Source: Slackia exigua ATCC 700122 (lineage in GTDB: Bacteria > Actinomycetota > Coriobacteriia > Coriobacteriales > Eggerthellaceae). From it: a stretch of 64,000 nucleotides of DNA. How positions within the stretch are numbered: the stretch's first letter is position 1; the number at the start of each line of letters is the position of its first letter. Both the position numbers and the translations under genes were made by a program. The stretch lies in the NCBI RefSeq assembly GCF_000162875.1, contig NZ_GG700630.1, positions 946,015 to 1,010,014 of the forward strand, in the 5' to 3' direction. The notes under the pieces are model-generated. The model saw nothing but the letters and a program-made list of their open reading frames with translations. It did not search any database and had not been told where the DNA came from. Positions 47,378 to 57,779 of the stretch are shown piece after piece.

Positions 47378-48421
47378 TTACTGCGCCGCGACGTCCGCCT
47401 CCACGTCTTCCGCCACGTTGTCGACCGATTCGGCGCCCCCTGCATCGGACGGTTCCTGCGCGTTCGCGGGCGCCGCCGCATCCACGACGCCGCCGTAGAG
47501 GATCACGCGCGTGCCGTCGTTATGCACCGCGCACGACACCAGCGCGAACGACTTGGAGATGCCGGAAAGGTCCACATCGCCAGGCAGAGACACGAGGGAT
47601 TCCGAAACGCGGTCGTTCAGATAGGCCTGGAATTCGTCGGCCGAGGAGAACGTCGGCTGGATGAGCTCCACCTTGGTCTCGTCCACGCGGTCGAGGGCGA
47701 AGGTCGAGCAGCGGTAGTTCTTGGTGGGGGTGAGCACGTAGAACGTGCGCGACCCATCGAAGAGCTTCGTGTCGTTCACCATCTTCTCGAGCAGCGAGAA
47801 CATCGTGCCGTCATGCATATTGTGACCATAGAAGAAGCTCAGGTCGTCGGACATATCGCGAGAGTTGACGCCGGAGAGGAATATGGAGCCTTTCTTGACG
47901 ATGGCGCCTTCGCCTCCATCGAAGTTCTTCCAGAGGTATTCGTCGTCGTCGGCACCTTTGACGATCGGGTAGTTGATTTCGGTGCCGGGCATATAGACCC
48001 AGGCCACGACATCCTTGTTGACCGACTTGAGGTAATCCCAGTCGATCGTGATATTCGCCAGGTCGGACGTTTCCTCGCTGATGACGGCGTGGCTGGCGAC
48101 GTCATCGTACATCTTCGTGCTGCTGTGATAGCCGTACCAGATGACGCCGAGCGCGACGATCGACGCGATGAACACCGCAGCCGCGACCACGATGACGAAC
48201 GAAAGGAAGTGGTCGCCCCGGCGGTTGCGGCGGTTCACGGCGGCCTGCTGGCCGTAGCGCGCCCGGGCATACTGGGATGCCTCGGGGGATGCGGCGGCGT
48301 ACGCGCGCGCCGATTGCGGGCGCGCGGAAGGCATGCCGAACTTCGCGGGCTCGTATCCCCTGCTCCTCCGTCCGTGCGTGCGGCTTTCCTGATGCGAATG
48401 GGTTCTCTTGATCTCTTTCAT
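47378..48421 (-). CDS. Class B sortase
   Basis: Membrane-bound transpeptidase that anchors surface proteins to peptidoglycan. The 347-residue protein has a basic cytoplasmic N-terminal tail (about 65 residues), one membrane helix (about 71-95, FLSFVIVVAAAVFIASIVAL), and a sortase B domain: VAWVYMPGTEINYPIV, the histidine in FFYGHNMHDG, the cysteine in ALVSCAV and arginine in GTRVILYG. A further acidic tail follows. ATG 48421 is the likely start although no strong ribosome site is visible. No substrate protein with a sorting signal is in the window. Confidence 0.9.
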   Translation of the reverse strand: MKEIKRTHSHQESRTHGRRSRGYEPAKFGMPSARPQSARAYAAASPEASQYARARYGQQAAVNRRNRRGDHFLSFVIVVAAAVFIASIVALGVIWYGYHSSTKMYDDVASHAVISEETSDLANITIDWDYLKSVNKDVVAWVYMPGTEINYPIVKGADDDEYLWKNFDGGEGAIVKKGSIFLSGVNSRDMSDDLSFFYGHNMHDGTMFSLLEKMVNDTKLFDGSRTFYVLTPTKNYRCSTFALDRVDETKVELIQPTFSSADEFQAYLNDRVSESLVSLPGDVDLSGISKSFALVSCAVHNDGTRVILYGGVVDAAAPANAQEPSDAGGAESVDNVAEDVEADVAAQ

Positions 48422-48436
48422 AGCGTCATGATAACG

Positions 48437-48476
48437 AAAAAAGGACGGGGATGCGCCCGAAGCGGCATCTCCGTCC
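48437..48476 (-). terminator. Strong terminator after the 38-residue peptide gene
   Basis: On the minus strand GGACGGAGATGC and GCATCCCCGTCC form a 12-bp stem (one G-U pair) with a 10-base loop, followed by TTTTTT (48437-48442). It lies between the small membrane peptide gene and the sortase gene, so the peptide gene is probably a separate unit. Confidence 0.88.
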
Positions 48477-48511
48477 AAAACGCTCCTGCAAGCGCGTCTG
48501 ACATATCAGGC

Positions 48512-48628
48512 CTAGTGCTTCATCTCGTCGATGAAGCCCTTCACGATGAACGCGATGACGAGCACGACGACGATGGCTGCGATGACCCAGATGAGCGTCA
48601 TCGGAACCGTCAGGCCGAATAACGTCAT
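48512..48628 (-). CDS. 38-residue membrane peptide
   Basis: A short open frame of 38 codons starting with ATG at 48628. The product begins MTLFGLTVPMTLIW, continues with a membrane helix of about 24 residues (LIWVIAAIVVVLVIAFIV), and ends KGFIDEMKH. A strong ribosome site AGGAAGGGGG lies 7 bp upstream and a strong terminator follows. Together these make a real gene likely. I do not recognise the family; a type of small single-pass protein or a toxin-like peptide are both possible. Confidence 0.7.
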   Translation of the reverse strand: MTLFGLTVPMTLIWVIAAIVVVLVIAFIVKGFIDEMKH

Positions 48629-48773
48629 GGCGACCCCCTTCCTGCTTTCCGTACATCATTTTCACATGTTTCCTTCATATGGTACTGCAATGCTCGATGA
48701 TTATGCAAACGGAAGCATGGCGTTACCGCCCTGAAATATTGGGAGTCGAGGACCCGATCCTCAGATACCCGAC

Positions 48774-50423
48774 CTACCCCAGACGGTCCTCGAGCGCCTT
48801 GTTGATGGTGCGCAGCGCCTTCACACGCGCATGGAGCTTATCGGTCGATTCAAGGATGCGCCACGGCGCCGCCGGCGTCGACGTGAGGCGGAACATATCG
48901 TCGACCGCGGCGGCGTACTGCGGGTGCTTGTCGCGGTTGCGCCAGTCCTCGGGCGTGATCTTCCATTGCTTGGCAGGGTTGGCCTCGCGTTCCTCGAAGC
49001 GTCGCAGCTGCTCGTCGGGGTCGACGGCCACCCAGAACTTCAGCAGGATGGCACCCCATTCCACCAGCTCGCGCTCGAATTCGTTAATTTCGTCGTAAGC
49101 GTGGAACACCTCTTCGGGCGACGCGAACCCTTCGACGCGCTCCACCAGGATGCGGCCGTACCAGCTGCGATCGTAGATACCGACGTGCCCGGCCTTGGGA
49201 AGGCGCGTCCAGTAACGCCATAGGAAAGGATGCATGAGCTCGGGCTTCGTCGGCGCGGCGGAAGGAAACACCGTGTAGCCGCGCGCGTCGATGGCCTGGG
49301 CCACGCGCTTGATGTTGCCGCCCTTGCCGGCCGCATCGTCGCCTTCGTAGACGATCATGAGCGGCACACGGGCCCGATACATCTTGAGCTCGAGCTCGCC
49401 GAGGCGTTTCTGCTCCTCCTTGAGCGCCTTTGAGTAGTCCGCGCGTGCGAGGGAGAGGGTGTTGTCGACATCGGCCAGGCGCACCGGACGGTCGACCATC
49501 TTGAAACGCGAGTGACGAGGCGCGAAGGTCGCCTGCTCGGCCGCCTGGGCGCGCGCCGCCTCCAGCACGAGCGCGGATTCCTCGGCGCTGCGCGTGCGCG
49601 GGTCGGTCGCCTGGGCCAGGGCGCCTGCGCTGTTCTCGGCCGCCTTCCTCGCCGCGGCCGCGGCGGCGGGGTCCTCCTTGCGCGACAGGGCGCGCTCGAG
49701 CTCGGTCACGAGCGTGCGGGCGATGGTCAGGTTCGCCGTGCGCTTGTCCTCGCCGTTGACAAGCACCCAGTGCGCATGGTCCGCGTCGGTGAGCGAAAGC
49801 GTCTTGTCGAATTCCTCGTAGCGCGCGGCGTACTCGTCCTTGCCGGGAATCCCGCCGCCCTTGAGACGCCAGGAAGTGTCGGGGTTGTCGGCCAGCTTGC
49901 GCAGGCGGCGTTCCTGCTCCTTCTGGGAGATATGTACGAAGAACTTGACCACGACGTAGCCGTTGTCGGCGAGGATGCGTTCGAAGTCGCCGATCGATTC
50001 GACGGTTTCGCGCGCACGGGCCTGCGGGTCGTCGCCCTTGGCCATGAGCCGGCGCGCCGCAGCGTACCAGCCCTGCTCGTAGATCGTCATGCGGCCGCGC
50101 TCGCCCAGCGCGCCCCAGAACTCCTGCATGAACGGATAGAATCCGGTGACGCCGGGATGCTTCTCGCAGAATTCCCTATGGGCATGCACGTCGAAATCCG
50201 ACAGCGTATGCACGTTCATGTAGCGCGCATCCAGGTTGTACGCCAGATCGCTGATACGGCTCCCCTTGCCCGCGCCCTTCCAGCCATCGAACATCACGAC
50301 GGTGCCGATGCCGGCCTGCATCGCCTTCACCTGCAGGACGATGAGGCGGGCCATCAGGGCGTCGTGTTCGGCCTTGTAATCTTCCTTGGCCGTCTTATGA
50401 TCGAGATCCACCTGTTCGAGCAC
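48774..50423 (-). CDS. Polyphosphate kinase 2, two-domain form
   Basis: 549-residue PPK2 family protein with two tandem domains. Each has its own Walker A: FDGWKGAGKGSRI (residues 45-57) and YEGDDAAGKGGNI (about 348-360), and the second has the lid-type YDRSWYGRILVERVEGF. Two-domain PPK2 enzymes usually make ADP from AMP using polyphosphate (polyphosphate:AMP phosphotransferase), which is the likely role. A low-complexity AR-rich linker joins the domains. GTG start at 50423 with AAGGGAG upstream. It diverges from ppk1, linking polyphosphate building and use. Confidence 0.93.
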   Translation of the reverse strand: MLEQVDLDHKTAKEDYKAEHDALMARLIVLQVKAMQAGIGTVVMFDGWKGAGKGSRISDLAYNLDARYMNVHTLSDFDVHAHREFCEKHPGVTGFYPFMQEFWGALGERGRMTIYEQGWYAAARRLMAKGDDPQARARETVESIGDFERILADNGYVVVKFFVHISQKEQERRLRKLADNPDTSWRLKGGGIPGKDEYAARYEEFDKTLSLTDADHAHWVLVNGEDKRTANLTIARTLVTELERALSRKEDPAAAAAARKAAENSAGALAQATDPRTRSAEESALVLEAARAQAAEQATFAPRHSRFKMVDRPVRLADVDNTLSLARADYSKALKEEQKRLGELELKMYRARVPLMIVYEGDDAAGKGGNIKRVAQAIDARGYTVFPSAAPTKPELMHPFLWRYWTRLPKAGHVGIYDRSWYGRILVERVEGFASPEEVFHAYDEINEFERELVEWGAILLKFWVAVDPDEQLRRFEEREANPAKQWKITPEDWRNRDKHPQYAAAVDDMFRLTSTPAAPWRILESTDKLHARVKALRTINKALEDRLG

Positions 50424-50555
50424 GGATACGCTCCCTTCGCCGCGGGGCTGCGCGGGTTGCTGCCCTCCCCGGAGCCGAAGCGCCCCGGTACGGTTACTAT
50501 AATACCCGTAACCAGAGCATCAGAGCTTTCCGCACCTCACGGAAGGAGATCACCC

Positions 50556-53291
50556 ATGACCGGATCAACTCCTACGGACATGGACGAGAACCAGGTCGAA
50601 ACCGACCCCGAAGCCCGTCCGAAGCGCAAGGCGAAGAAGGGTCCGCAGCGCCCTGTCCCGACGACCTATATGCAGAACCGAGAGCTTTCCTGGCTCGCGT
50701 TCAACCAGCGCGTGCTCGACCAGTCCGTCGATCCGAGCGTGCCGCTGCTCGAACGGCTGAAATTCCTCGCCATCTGGCGATCGAACCTCGAAGAGTTCTT
50801 CATGGTGCGCGTCGGCAGCCTGCTCGACCTGGCGCTTGCCAAGACCGACGTCTACGACAGCAAGACGGGCATGACGCCGAACGAGCAGCTCGACGCCGTC
50901 TACGCCCGCGTGCGCGACCTGACGCCGCAGGCATCCAAGGATTTCCATGCCGTGCGTGCGCGCCTGGCGAACGCCGGCATCCGCCAGCTCTATCCCGACG
51001 AACTTTCGGCCGAACAGGCCGAGCAGGTGAAGGCGTATCTGGATGCCAACGTGCTGCCGCTCATATCGCCGCAGATCATAAACGCGACGCATCCCTTCCC
51101 CCATCTGGAGAACGGCGCGCTCTACATAGCCGTGCGCCTCGACGACGAGGCCGAGCTCGAGAAGACGAAGAAAGCCAGCAAGGCCGAACGCAAGGCGGCG
51201 CGGGCGAAGGCGGCCGAGAACGTGATCATGGGCATCATCCCCATGCCGAAGAACACCCAGCGCATCATCCCCATCAAGAGCAGCGATGGCGCATTCACGT
51301 TCATCCTGCTCGAACATGCGCTCGAGCTGGTGGTGGAGGGCCTGTTCGGCATGTATCCCGTCAAGCACGCCAATGTGATCCAGGTCACGCGCAACGCCGA
51401 CCTGGACGCGTACGAGGAAGCCGACGAGAACGACGAGGACTTCCGCACGCACATGAAGCGCATCATCAAGAAGCGCGCCCGCCTGGCCCCCGTGCGGCTG
51501 GAAAGCGAATACCCGCTCTCCGACATGACGCAGCGCGTGCTGGCCAAGCGCCTGAAGCTCAAGCGCAATCAGATCTACAGCATCGGGATGCCGCTCGACA
51601 TGGGCTATGCGTTCGCGCTGCCGTCCCTGGTGCCGGCCGACGTGCGCGAAGACCTGGTGGACGAGCCGGCATCGCCGCAGTGGCCCGCATCGGTGGTGCG
51701 CAACCGCTCCATCATCAACCAGGTGCAGCAGAAGGATATCCTGCTGTCGTATCCGTACGAGACGATGGACGCCTTCGTGCACCTGCTGCAGGAAGCCTCC
51801 GTCGACCCGGACGTCATCTCGATCAAGATCACGCTGTACCGCCTGGCCAGCCAATCGCGCCTGGCCGATGCGCTCATCACAGCCGCGGAGAACGGCAAGG
51901 ACGTGACAGCGCTGTTCGAGCTGCGCGCACGCTTCGACGAAAACAACAACATCGAATGGTCGCATCGCTTCGAGCAGGCTGGATGCACGATCATCTACGG
52001 CTTCCACGACTTCAAGGTGCATAGCAAGATCTGCTCCATCACGCGCCGCACGCCCGAGGGGCTGCAATTCATCACGCAGCTCGGCACCGGCAACTACAAC
52101 GAGAAGACCGCGAAGCTCTACACCGACTTCTCGCTCATCACCGCCGACCCCGTGTTCGGCCGCGATGCCGCGCTGTTCTTCCGCAGCATGCAGCTCGAAT
52201 CGGTGTCGAAGGACTACCAGAAGCTCAGCGTGGCGCCGATCATGATCAAGCAGCGCCTTTGCGACCTGCTGGACGAGCAGATCGCCCTTGCGCGCGCCGG
52301 CAGGCCCGCGTGCGCGTATCTAAAGACGAATTCCGTGACCGACCGCGACATCATCGAGAAGATCGCCGAAGCCAGCCGCGCGGGCGTCGAGGTGACGATG
52401 CTCGTGCGCGGCATCTCATGCCTTGTGCCCGGCATTCCGGGCGAAACCGAGAACGTGCGCGTGGTCAGCGTGGTCGGACGCCTGCTCGAACATTCGCGCA
52501 TTTACGTGTTCGGCGAGGGGGAAGAGCGCAAGGTGTTCCTCTCAAGCGCGGACCTCATGACTCGCAACCTGGACAAACGCGTCGAAATCATGTGGCCGGT
52601 GGAAGATCCTCAGGCTCGGAAAAGCGTCGTCACGTACTTCCAGACGATGCTGTCCGACACGGCGAAGCTGCGCGAGCTTCTGCCCGATGGAACCTACACG
52701 CGCCTGGGGCACTTCCTGGGAACTGCCGAGGACGGCATGCCGAAGCGCCCGTTCGATGCTCAGGATCGCCTGATCAGAGACGCATATGTGGCCGCCGAGC
52801 ATACGCTGCCGTCGGCAGCCTACGACTTCGCCCAGCGTCAGAAGCTGTCCACCCAGATCGAAGCCATGGCAGAAGAGGCGATGGACGACATGGTGACGAG
52901 AGACGAGCTCGATGCCGTGGCGCCTGTCGCGCATGAAGATGCGCGTGCAGCCGATGAGGATGCCGGAACTGCGGCAGCTCCTGATCATCCGGGTATTCCC
53001 GCTTGCTCGGCGAAGGCTGGGGCCGGAGCGACGGCCGAGGCGGCAGCGGCCAGCGATCCGACGGATGCTCCTATTCATTCCGCAGCATCTGTTCAGGAAG
53101 CTCCCGCTCAACCGGAAGATCCCGCCCACGCACACCCTGCAGATCCTGACCGGGGCCTCTCGGAACCCGTGCCCGACGAACCCGTCGCGGCGACGCACGT
53201 GGAGATCGTTCCCGTGCCTACCGGCTCCGGAGCGCATGAGCGCAAGCGCGGAGGCATCCTCGGATTCTTCTCTCGCCTGTTCAGGAAATAG
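50556..53291 (+). CDS. ppk1: Polyphosphate kinase 1 with C-terminal extension
   Basis: Makes polyphosphate from ATP. Residues about 35-735 are a complete PPK1: MQNRELSWLAFNQRVLDQS, the KVHSKICSITRR segment (about 487-498, with the histidine that is phosphorylated), LGTGNYNEKTAKLYTDFSL and SADLMTRNLDKRVEIMWPV. The last about 170 residues are extra: an Ala/Pro/Glu/Asp-rich low-complexity tail ending in a basic amphipathic stretch KRGGILGFFSRLFRK. PPK1 is normally about 690-730 residues, so this protein (911) is unusual. The start at 50556 follows GGAAGGAGAT. A perfect TATAAT at 50498-50503 is its likely -10. Confidence 0.95.
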   Translation: MTGSTPTDMDENQVETDPEARPKRKAKKGPQRPVPTTYMQNRELSWLAFNQRVLDQSVDPSVPLLERLKFLAIWRSNLEEFFMVRVGSLLDLALAKTDVYDSKTGMTPNEQLDAVYARVRDLTPQASKDFHAVRARLANAGIRQLYPDELSAEQAEQVKAYLDANVLPLISPQIINATHPFPHLENGALYIAVRLDDEAELEKTKKASKAERKAARAKAAENVIMGIIPMPKNTQRIIPIKSSDGAFTFILLEHALELVVEGLFGMYPVKHANVIQVTRNADLDAYEEADENDEDFRTHMKRIIKKRARLAPVRLESEYPLSDMTQRVLAKRLKLKRNQIYSIGMPLDMGYAFALPSLVPADVREDLVDEPASPQWPASVVRNRSIINQVQQKDILLSYPYETMDAFVHLLQEASVDPDVISIKITLYRLASQSRLADALITAAENGKDVTALFELRARFDENNNIEWSHRFEQAGCTIIYGFHDFKVHSKICSITRRTPEGLQFITQLGTGNYNEKTAKLYTDFSLITADPVFGRDAALFFRSMQLESVSKDYQKLSVAPIMIKQRLCDLLDEQIALARAGRPACAYLKTNSVTDRDIIEKIAEASRAGVEVTMLVRGISCLVPGIPGETENVRVVSVVGRLLEHSRIYVFGEGEERKVFLSSADLMTRNLDKRVEIMWPVEDPQARKSVVTYFQTMLSDTAKLRELLPDGTYTRLGHFLGTAEDGMPKRPFDAQDRLIRDAYVAAEHTLPSAAYDFAQRQKLSTQIEAMAEEAMDDMVTRDELDAVAPVAHEDARAADEDAGTAAAPDHPGIPACSAKAGAGATAEAAAASDPTDAPIHSAASVQEAPAQPEDPAHAHPADPDRGLSEPVPDEPVAATHVEIVPVPTGSGAHERKRGGILGFFSRLFRK

Positions 53292-53330
53292 GAATCGGTC
53301 GCACTCGATACGATTGCACCCGATGCGCAA

Positions 53331-53367
53331 GCAAGGCCCGAGGCGGATTATCCGCCTCGGGCCTTGC
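53331..53367 (+). terminator. Terminator after ppk1
   Basis: A perfect 17-bp stem GCAAGGCCCGAGGCGGA / TCCGCCTCGGGCCTTGC with a TTA loop, followed by TTTC. It closes the ppk1 transcript. Length and perfection make it one of the strongest hairpins in the window. Confidence 0.9.
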
Positions 53368-53431
53368 TTTCAACCTCGACAGAACACCTCGATCCGATAA
53401 TCTGCATACAGAAAGCAGCCTCGGAAAGAAC

Positions 53432-53510
53432 GTCGCTCCTCGAAGAATCCGAGGAGCGACTAGCGCACGAAGGGCCGCGCACCAGCGCGGCCCTTCGGTT
53501 CAATGCGCTA
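53432..53510 (-). terminator. Two hairpins downstream of groEL
   Basis: First, GTCGCTCCTCG / CGAGGAGCGAC (11 bp, 53432-53442 with 53450-53460), followed on the minus strand by GTTCTTTCC. Second, GAAGGGCCGCGC / GCGCGGCCCTTC (12 bp, 53469-53496) inside an outer TAGCGCA / TGCGCTA pairing. They lie just after the groEL stop on the minus strand and probably end or stabilise that transcript. Confidence 0.6.
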
Positions 53511-53531
53511 TACGTGCGAGATGCGCGAGGC

Positions 53532-55199
<1,668 letters not shown>

Positions 55200-55312
55200 T
55201 CAAAAGATGAACCGCTGCGCCAGGCTCGAGGAAAGAGGATCTGCCTTATCCCCTTCAACCTGGCGGCTGCATGGCCGCGTGCCACGAGTGACGCGACCGG
55301 CAGGATGCACGA

Positions 55313-55603
55313 TTAGGCGGTGTAGACGGCCAGGATGTCGTCGGCGCGCAGGATCAGGACCTCTTCGCCATCAAGCGTGATGTCGGTTCCGCCGTACTTG
55401 CCGTACAGGACGCGATCGCCGGCCTTGACGGGAACGGGCACGAGCTTGCCGTCCTTGTCCAGCTTGCCCTCGCCCACGGCGACGACGATGCCGGTCTGCG
55501 GCTTCTCTTTGGAGGTGGATGCGATGAGCAGGCCCGCGGAAGTTGCGGATTCGGCTTCGTCGCGCTTCACGATGACGCGATCGCCCAGAGGCTTCAAATT
55601 CAT
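55313..55603 (-). CDS. groES: Co-chaperonin GroES
   Basis: 96-residue co-chaperonin, start MNLKPLGDRVIVKRDE. The mobile loop region follows (AESATSAGLLIASTSKEKPQ) and the C-terminal LYGKYGGTDITLDGEEVLIL is conserved. ATG at 55603 is chosen over longer starts because it matches the family; AAAGGA lies about 10 bp upstream. A CIRCE element covers the leader. Confidence 0.97.
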   Translation of the reverse strand: MNLKPLGDRVIVKRDEAESATSAGLLIASTSKEKPQTGIVVAVGEGKLDKDGKLVPVPVKAGDRVLYGKYGGTDITLDGEEVLILRADDILAVYTA

Positions 55604-55650
55604 GATCGATTGTCCTTTCTCCATGACTTGATACCCGAGTTGAATGAGTG

Positions 55651-55677
55651 CTAGCACTCGGCATGCCCGACTGCTAA
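55651..55677 (-). promoter_or_regulatory. CIRCE element of groESL (HrcA operator)
   Basis: On the minus strand TTAGCAGTC-N9-GAGTGCTAG matches the CIRCE consensus TTAGCACTC-N9-GAGTGCTAA with two changes. It lies between the candidate promoter and groES. HrcA would bind it and repress the operon; hrcA itself is not in the window. Confidence 0.85.
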
Positions 55678-55686
55678 CGGTTCCCT

Positions 55687-55714
55687 ATACTAGCAGCCAA
55701 GCCGTAACACGCAA
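55687..55714 (-). promoter_or_regulatory. Candidate groES promoter
   Basis: On the minus strand -35 TTGCGT (55709-55714), a 16-bp spacer, and -10 TAGTAT (55687-55692) lie directly before the CIRCE element. The match to the vegetative consensus is moderate, and the position is right for HrcA repression. Confidence 0.6.
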
Positions 55715-55801
55715 TGCCCAATTGAGAAAATCTAAGCGTGCGTCACTAAACGTTGACGGAGCGTCATCTTGGCGGAGCGGACGGCGCGCATATCGTCAGA
55801 T

Positions 55802-56038
55802 TCACGGGGGAACGACGGTGAAACGCGGGAGACCTTTAAGCGTGGGCCTAGATACCTTCACGCTTCTCCCGAGAAGCCCCGACAGTTCTCCGCCAGTGAT
55901 TCGACCCTTTGCATACACGTACTGCATGGCAGCAAGCTCATACTCATTGAACGACTCGAAAGCTGCCTGTCCGATATTGCCTGTAAGAGCATCCTGACTT
56001 CTCAATACCCGTGATGTAATGCTATTTTCAAGCGTCAT
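55802..56038 (-). pseudogene. Possible remnant of a winged-helix regulator
   Basis: A 78-codon open frame starting at ATG 56038 downstream of the XRE gene. The segment FNEYELAAMQYVYAKGRITG and the following GELSGLLGRSVKVSRPTLKG look like the C-terminal winged helix of a larger AAA-type or AlbA-type regulator, but the rest of such a protein is missing and the end runs out in PRFTVVPP. It may be a decayed gene end. Evidence is by eye only. Confidence 0.3.
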
Positions 56039-56057
56039 CTGCACTGATGCGTCATTT

Positions 56058-56654
56058 TTACGACATGACCGCCTGTGCGAACAGATATCCGACGGCACAT
56101 CCCAGCATCGCGCAGACCAAGACTCGAAGCGCGGTATTGCGCAGGCGGTTCTCACGAGCACGCACGCTTGTGGGATTGTCGCGGTCAACGGGGTCGCCTT
56201 TGATGAAGGAGACGATTTCTCGATAGGTCACGAGATCCTGGTCTCTTTTGATCCGATCGATCCGCCAAAAGAACGAGCATCCGATTCCAAAGGATAGAAG
56301 CCAGATGATGGTGGATGGGATCATGCCCCATTCCCAAAACATGGTTCCTCCTGCAAGCAGGACCACGGAAGCGATGAGGAACACCGCGCCCGTCCATGAC
56401 AGGATCGTGAGCTTCTTCGCAAGATCCTTATTCCCAATGATTTCTTCCATGGCCGTCACGTCTCCTTTGATCAAGCTATCCACCGATACGTCGAAGGTCG
56501 CCGACAACAGCAGCAGGCTCTGCACGTCTGGGTAGGTCTTGTCGTTCTCCCAATTGGAAATGGTCTGGCGCGAGACGTATATCCTCGACGCCAAATCGTC
56601 TTGAGACAAATCGTTCTCGGACCTTAGGCGCTTTATCTGTCCTGCAAGTTCCAT
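56058..56654 (-). CDS. XRE-family regulator with membrane anchor
   Basis: 198-residue protein. Residues 1-66 are a clear XRE helix-turn-helix (LRSENDLSQDDLASRIYVSR then QTISNWENDKTYPDVQSLLLLS). After a linker come two adjacent membrane helices (about 84-128, LTILSWTGAVFLIASVVLLA) and a third near the C-terminus (about 174-195). Such membrane-tethered XRE proteins are common in Gram-positives; the target is unknown. AGGGAGCC precedes the ATG. It is divergent from the lipoprotein gene next to it. Confidence 0.88.
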   Translation of the reverse strand: MELAGQIKRLRSENDLSQDDLASRIYVSRQTISNWENDKTYPDVQSLLLLSATFDVSVDSLIKGDVTAMEEIIGNKDLAKKLTILSWTGAVFLIASVVLLAGGTMFWEWGMIPSTIIWLLSFGIGCSFFWRIDRIKRDQDLVTYREIVSFIKGDPVDRDNPTSVRARENRLRNTALRVLVCAMLGCAVGYLFAQAVMS

Positions 56655-56780
56655 GTGGCTCCCTTCGACGCCTCGAAGGATGAGACGTTTCGTGGGATGC
56701 TACCATCAAAAGGTATTGGCAAGACCGCACCTGGCCTTATCGCATAGCGTCAACGGTCTTTGACAGGTAAGAAGTTCCCT

Positions 56781-57779
56781 ATGATTCATGCTCTGCACCT
56801 CAACGACGGCCGCCGCGGCTCCAAACGCGACTCCCTCGGGCGCACCGTCGTCCTCCTCGTGTTCCTTGCCCTCCTCGCAAGCATGGCGGCCTCCGGCTGC
56901 GCGCAGGGCGGTGCGACGTCGATGGATTCCGGATCCTTGGAGACCATGACCTGGGATGAAATCGAGGCAGCCGCGCACGATATAGAATCTGCGTCCGATG
57001 AGGAAGACGCCTTAGCACGCGCAGCCTCATACGGCTTCGTCAATGAAGATGGATCTATCGCTGAGGGCACGAAATCCATCGCGCTCGATTCCGGGGAGAC
57101 GATCGCGGTCCGCGTCGCCGACATCTATCGCGACGATAAATCCGATGGATCGGGGAAAGCCGGCATCACCTTCCTTGCGACAACGGCCGTGGGACCGCAC
57201 GGTATGAATTCCGGACCGTCGAATGCAGGCGGCTGGGAGAAGAGCGAGGCGCGCGCATGGCTGGCAAACGAGGTGCTTCCCTCGTTTCCTGATGACCTGG
57301 AAAAAGCCATCACGCCCATCAAGAAGACGACGAACAACCTCGGCAACGCCGATGCCGAAAACCCAAGCGCGTCCTTGAGCGTGACGGACGATGCACTCTG
57401 GATTCCCTCCGCCGCTGAGATCTGGGGGCAGGACATCGCATGGTTCACCGATGACCAGGCTTGGTGCAACGATGTGCTCGCCGAGGAAGGCAGCCAGTAT
57501 CGGCTCTTCACGCAAGCGGGCATCAACGCAGGCGGCATCGTCGTGGACACCGACGATGCGCAGGCGTTCAGCCACGAGACCGGCCGCGACGCCTCGGCGC
57601 CGACCGAGCTGCTCGCACGCACGTTTCCCGACGGCGAGAAGCCCTGCGATTGGTGGACGCGCAGCTCACGTGCGAGCGACGACGTGTACTACGTCGGCGT
57701 TTACAAAGATGGGTCGGCGAACCCCTATGGCTTCCTCGGCAACTACGATGCCGGCATCGTGATCGGATTCTGCATCTGA
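56781..57779 (+). CDS. Lipoprotein with DUF6273-like domain
   Basis: 332-residue secreted lipoprotein with lipobox ASGC (C40) after a basic N-terminus and hydrophobic core. The C-terminal half, with WEKSEARAWLANEVL, WIPSAAEIWG, and CDWWTRSSRASDDVYYVGVY, resembles the DUF6273 family of bacterial surface proteins. Function unknown. The ATG at 56781 is preferred; TTG at 56760 also opens the frame. It stands alone before a long non-coding stretch. Confidence 0.8.
   Translation: MIHALHLNDGRRGSKRDSLGRTVVLLVFLALLASMAASGCAQGGATSMDSGSLETMTWDEIEAAAHDIESASDEEDALARAASYGFVNEDGSIAEGTKSIALDSGETIAVRVADIYRDDKSDGSGKAGITFLATTAVGPHGMNSGPSNAGGWEKSEARAWLANEVLPSFPDDLEKAITPIKKTTNNLGNADAENPSASLSVTDDALWIPSAAEIWGQDIAWFTDDQAWCNDVLAEEGSQYRLFTQAGINAGGIVVDTDDAQAFSHETGRDASAPTELLARTFPDGEKPCDWWTRSSRASDDVYYVGVYKDGSANPYGFLGNYDAGIVIGFCI

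Noticed and set aside
45074-48622. Plus-strand open frames opposite purM, purF and sortase
   Set aside because: No motif or ribosome site; they mirror real genes on the other strand.
53432-53510. Hairpins read as a second heat-shock operator
   Set aside because: Sequence does not match CIRCE or HAIR and lies after groEL, so a 3' end role is more likely.
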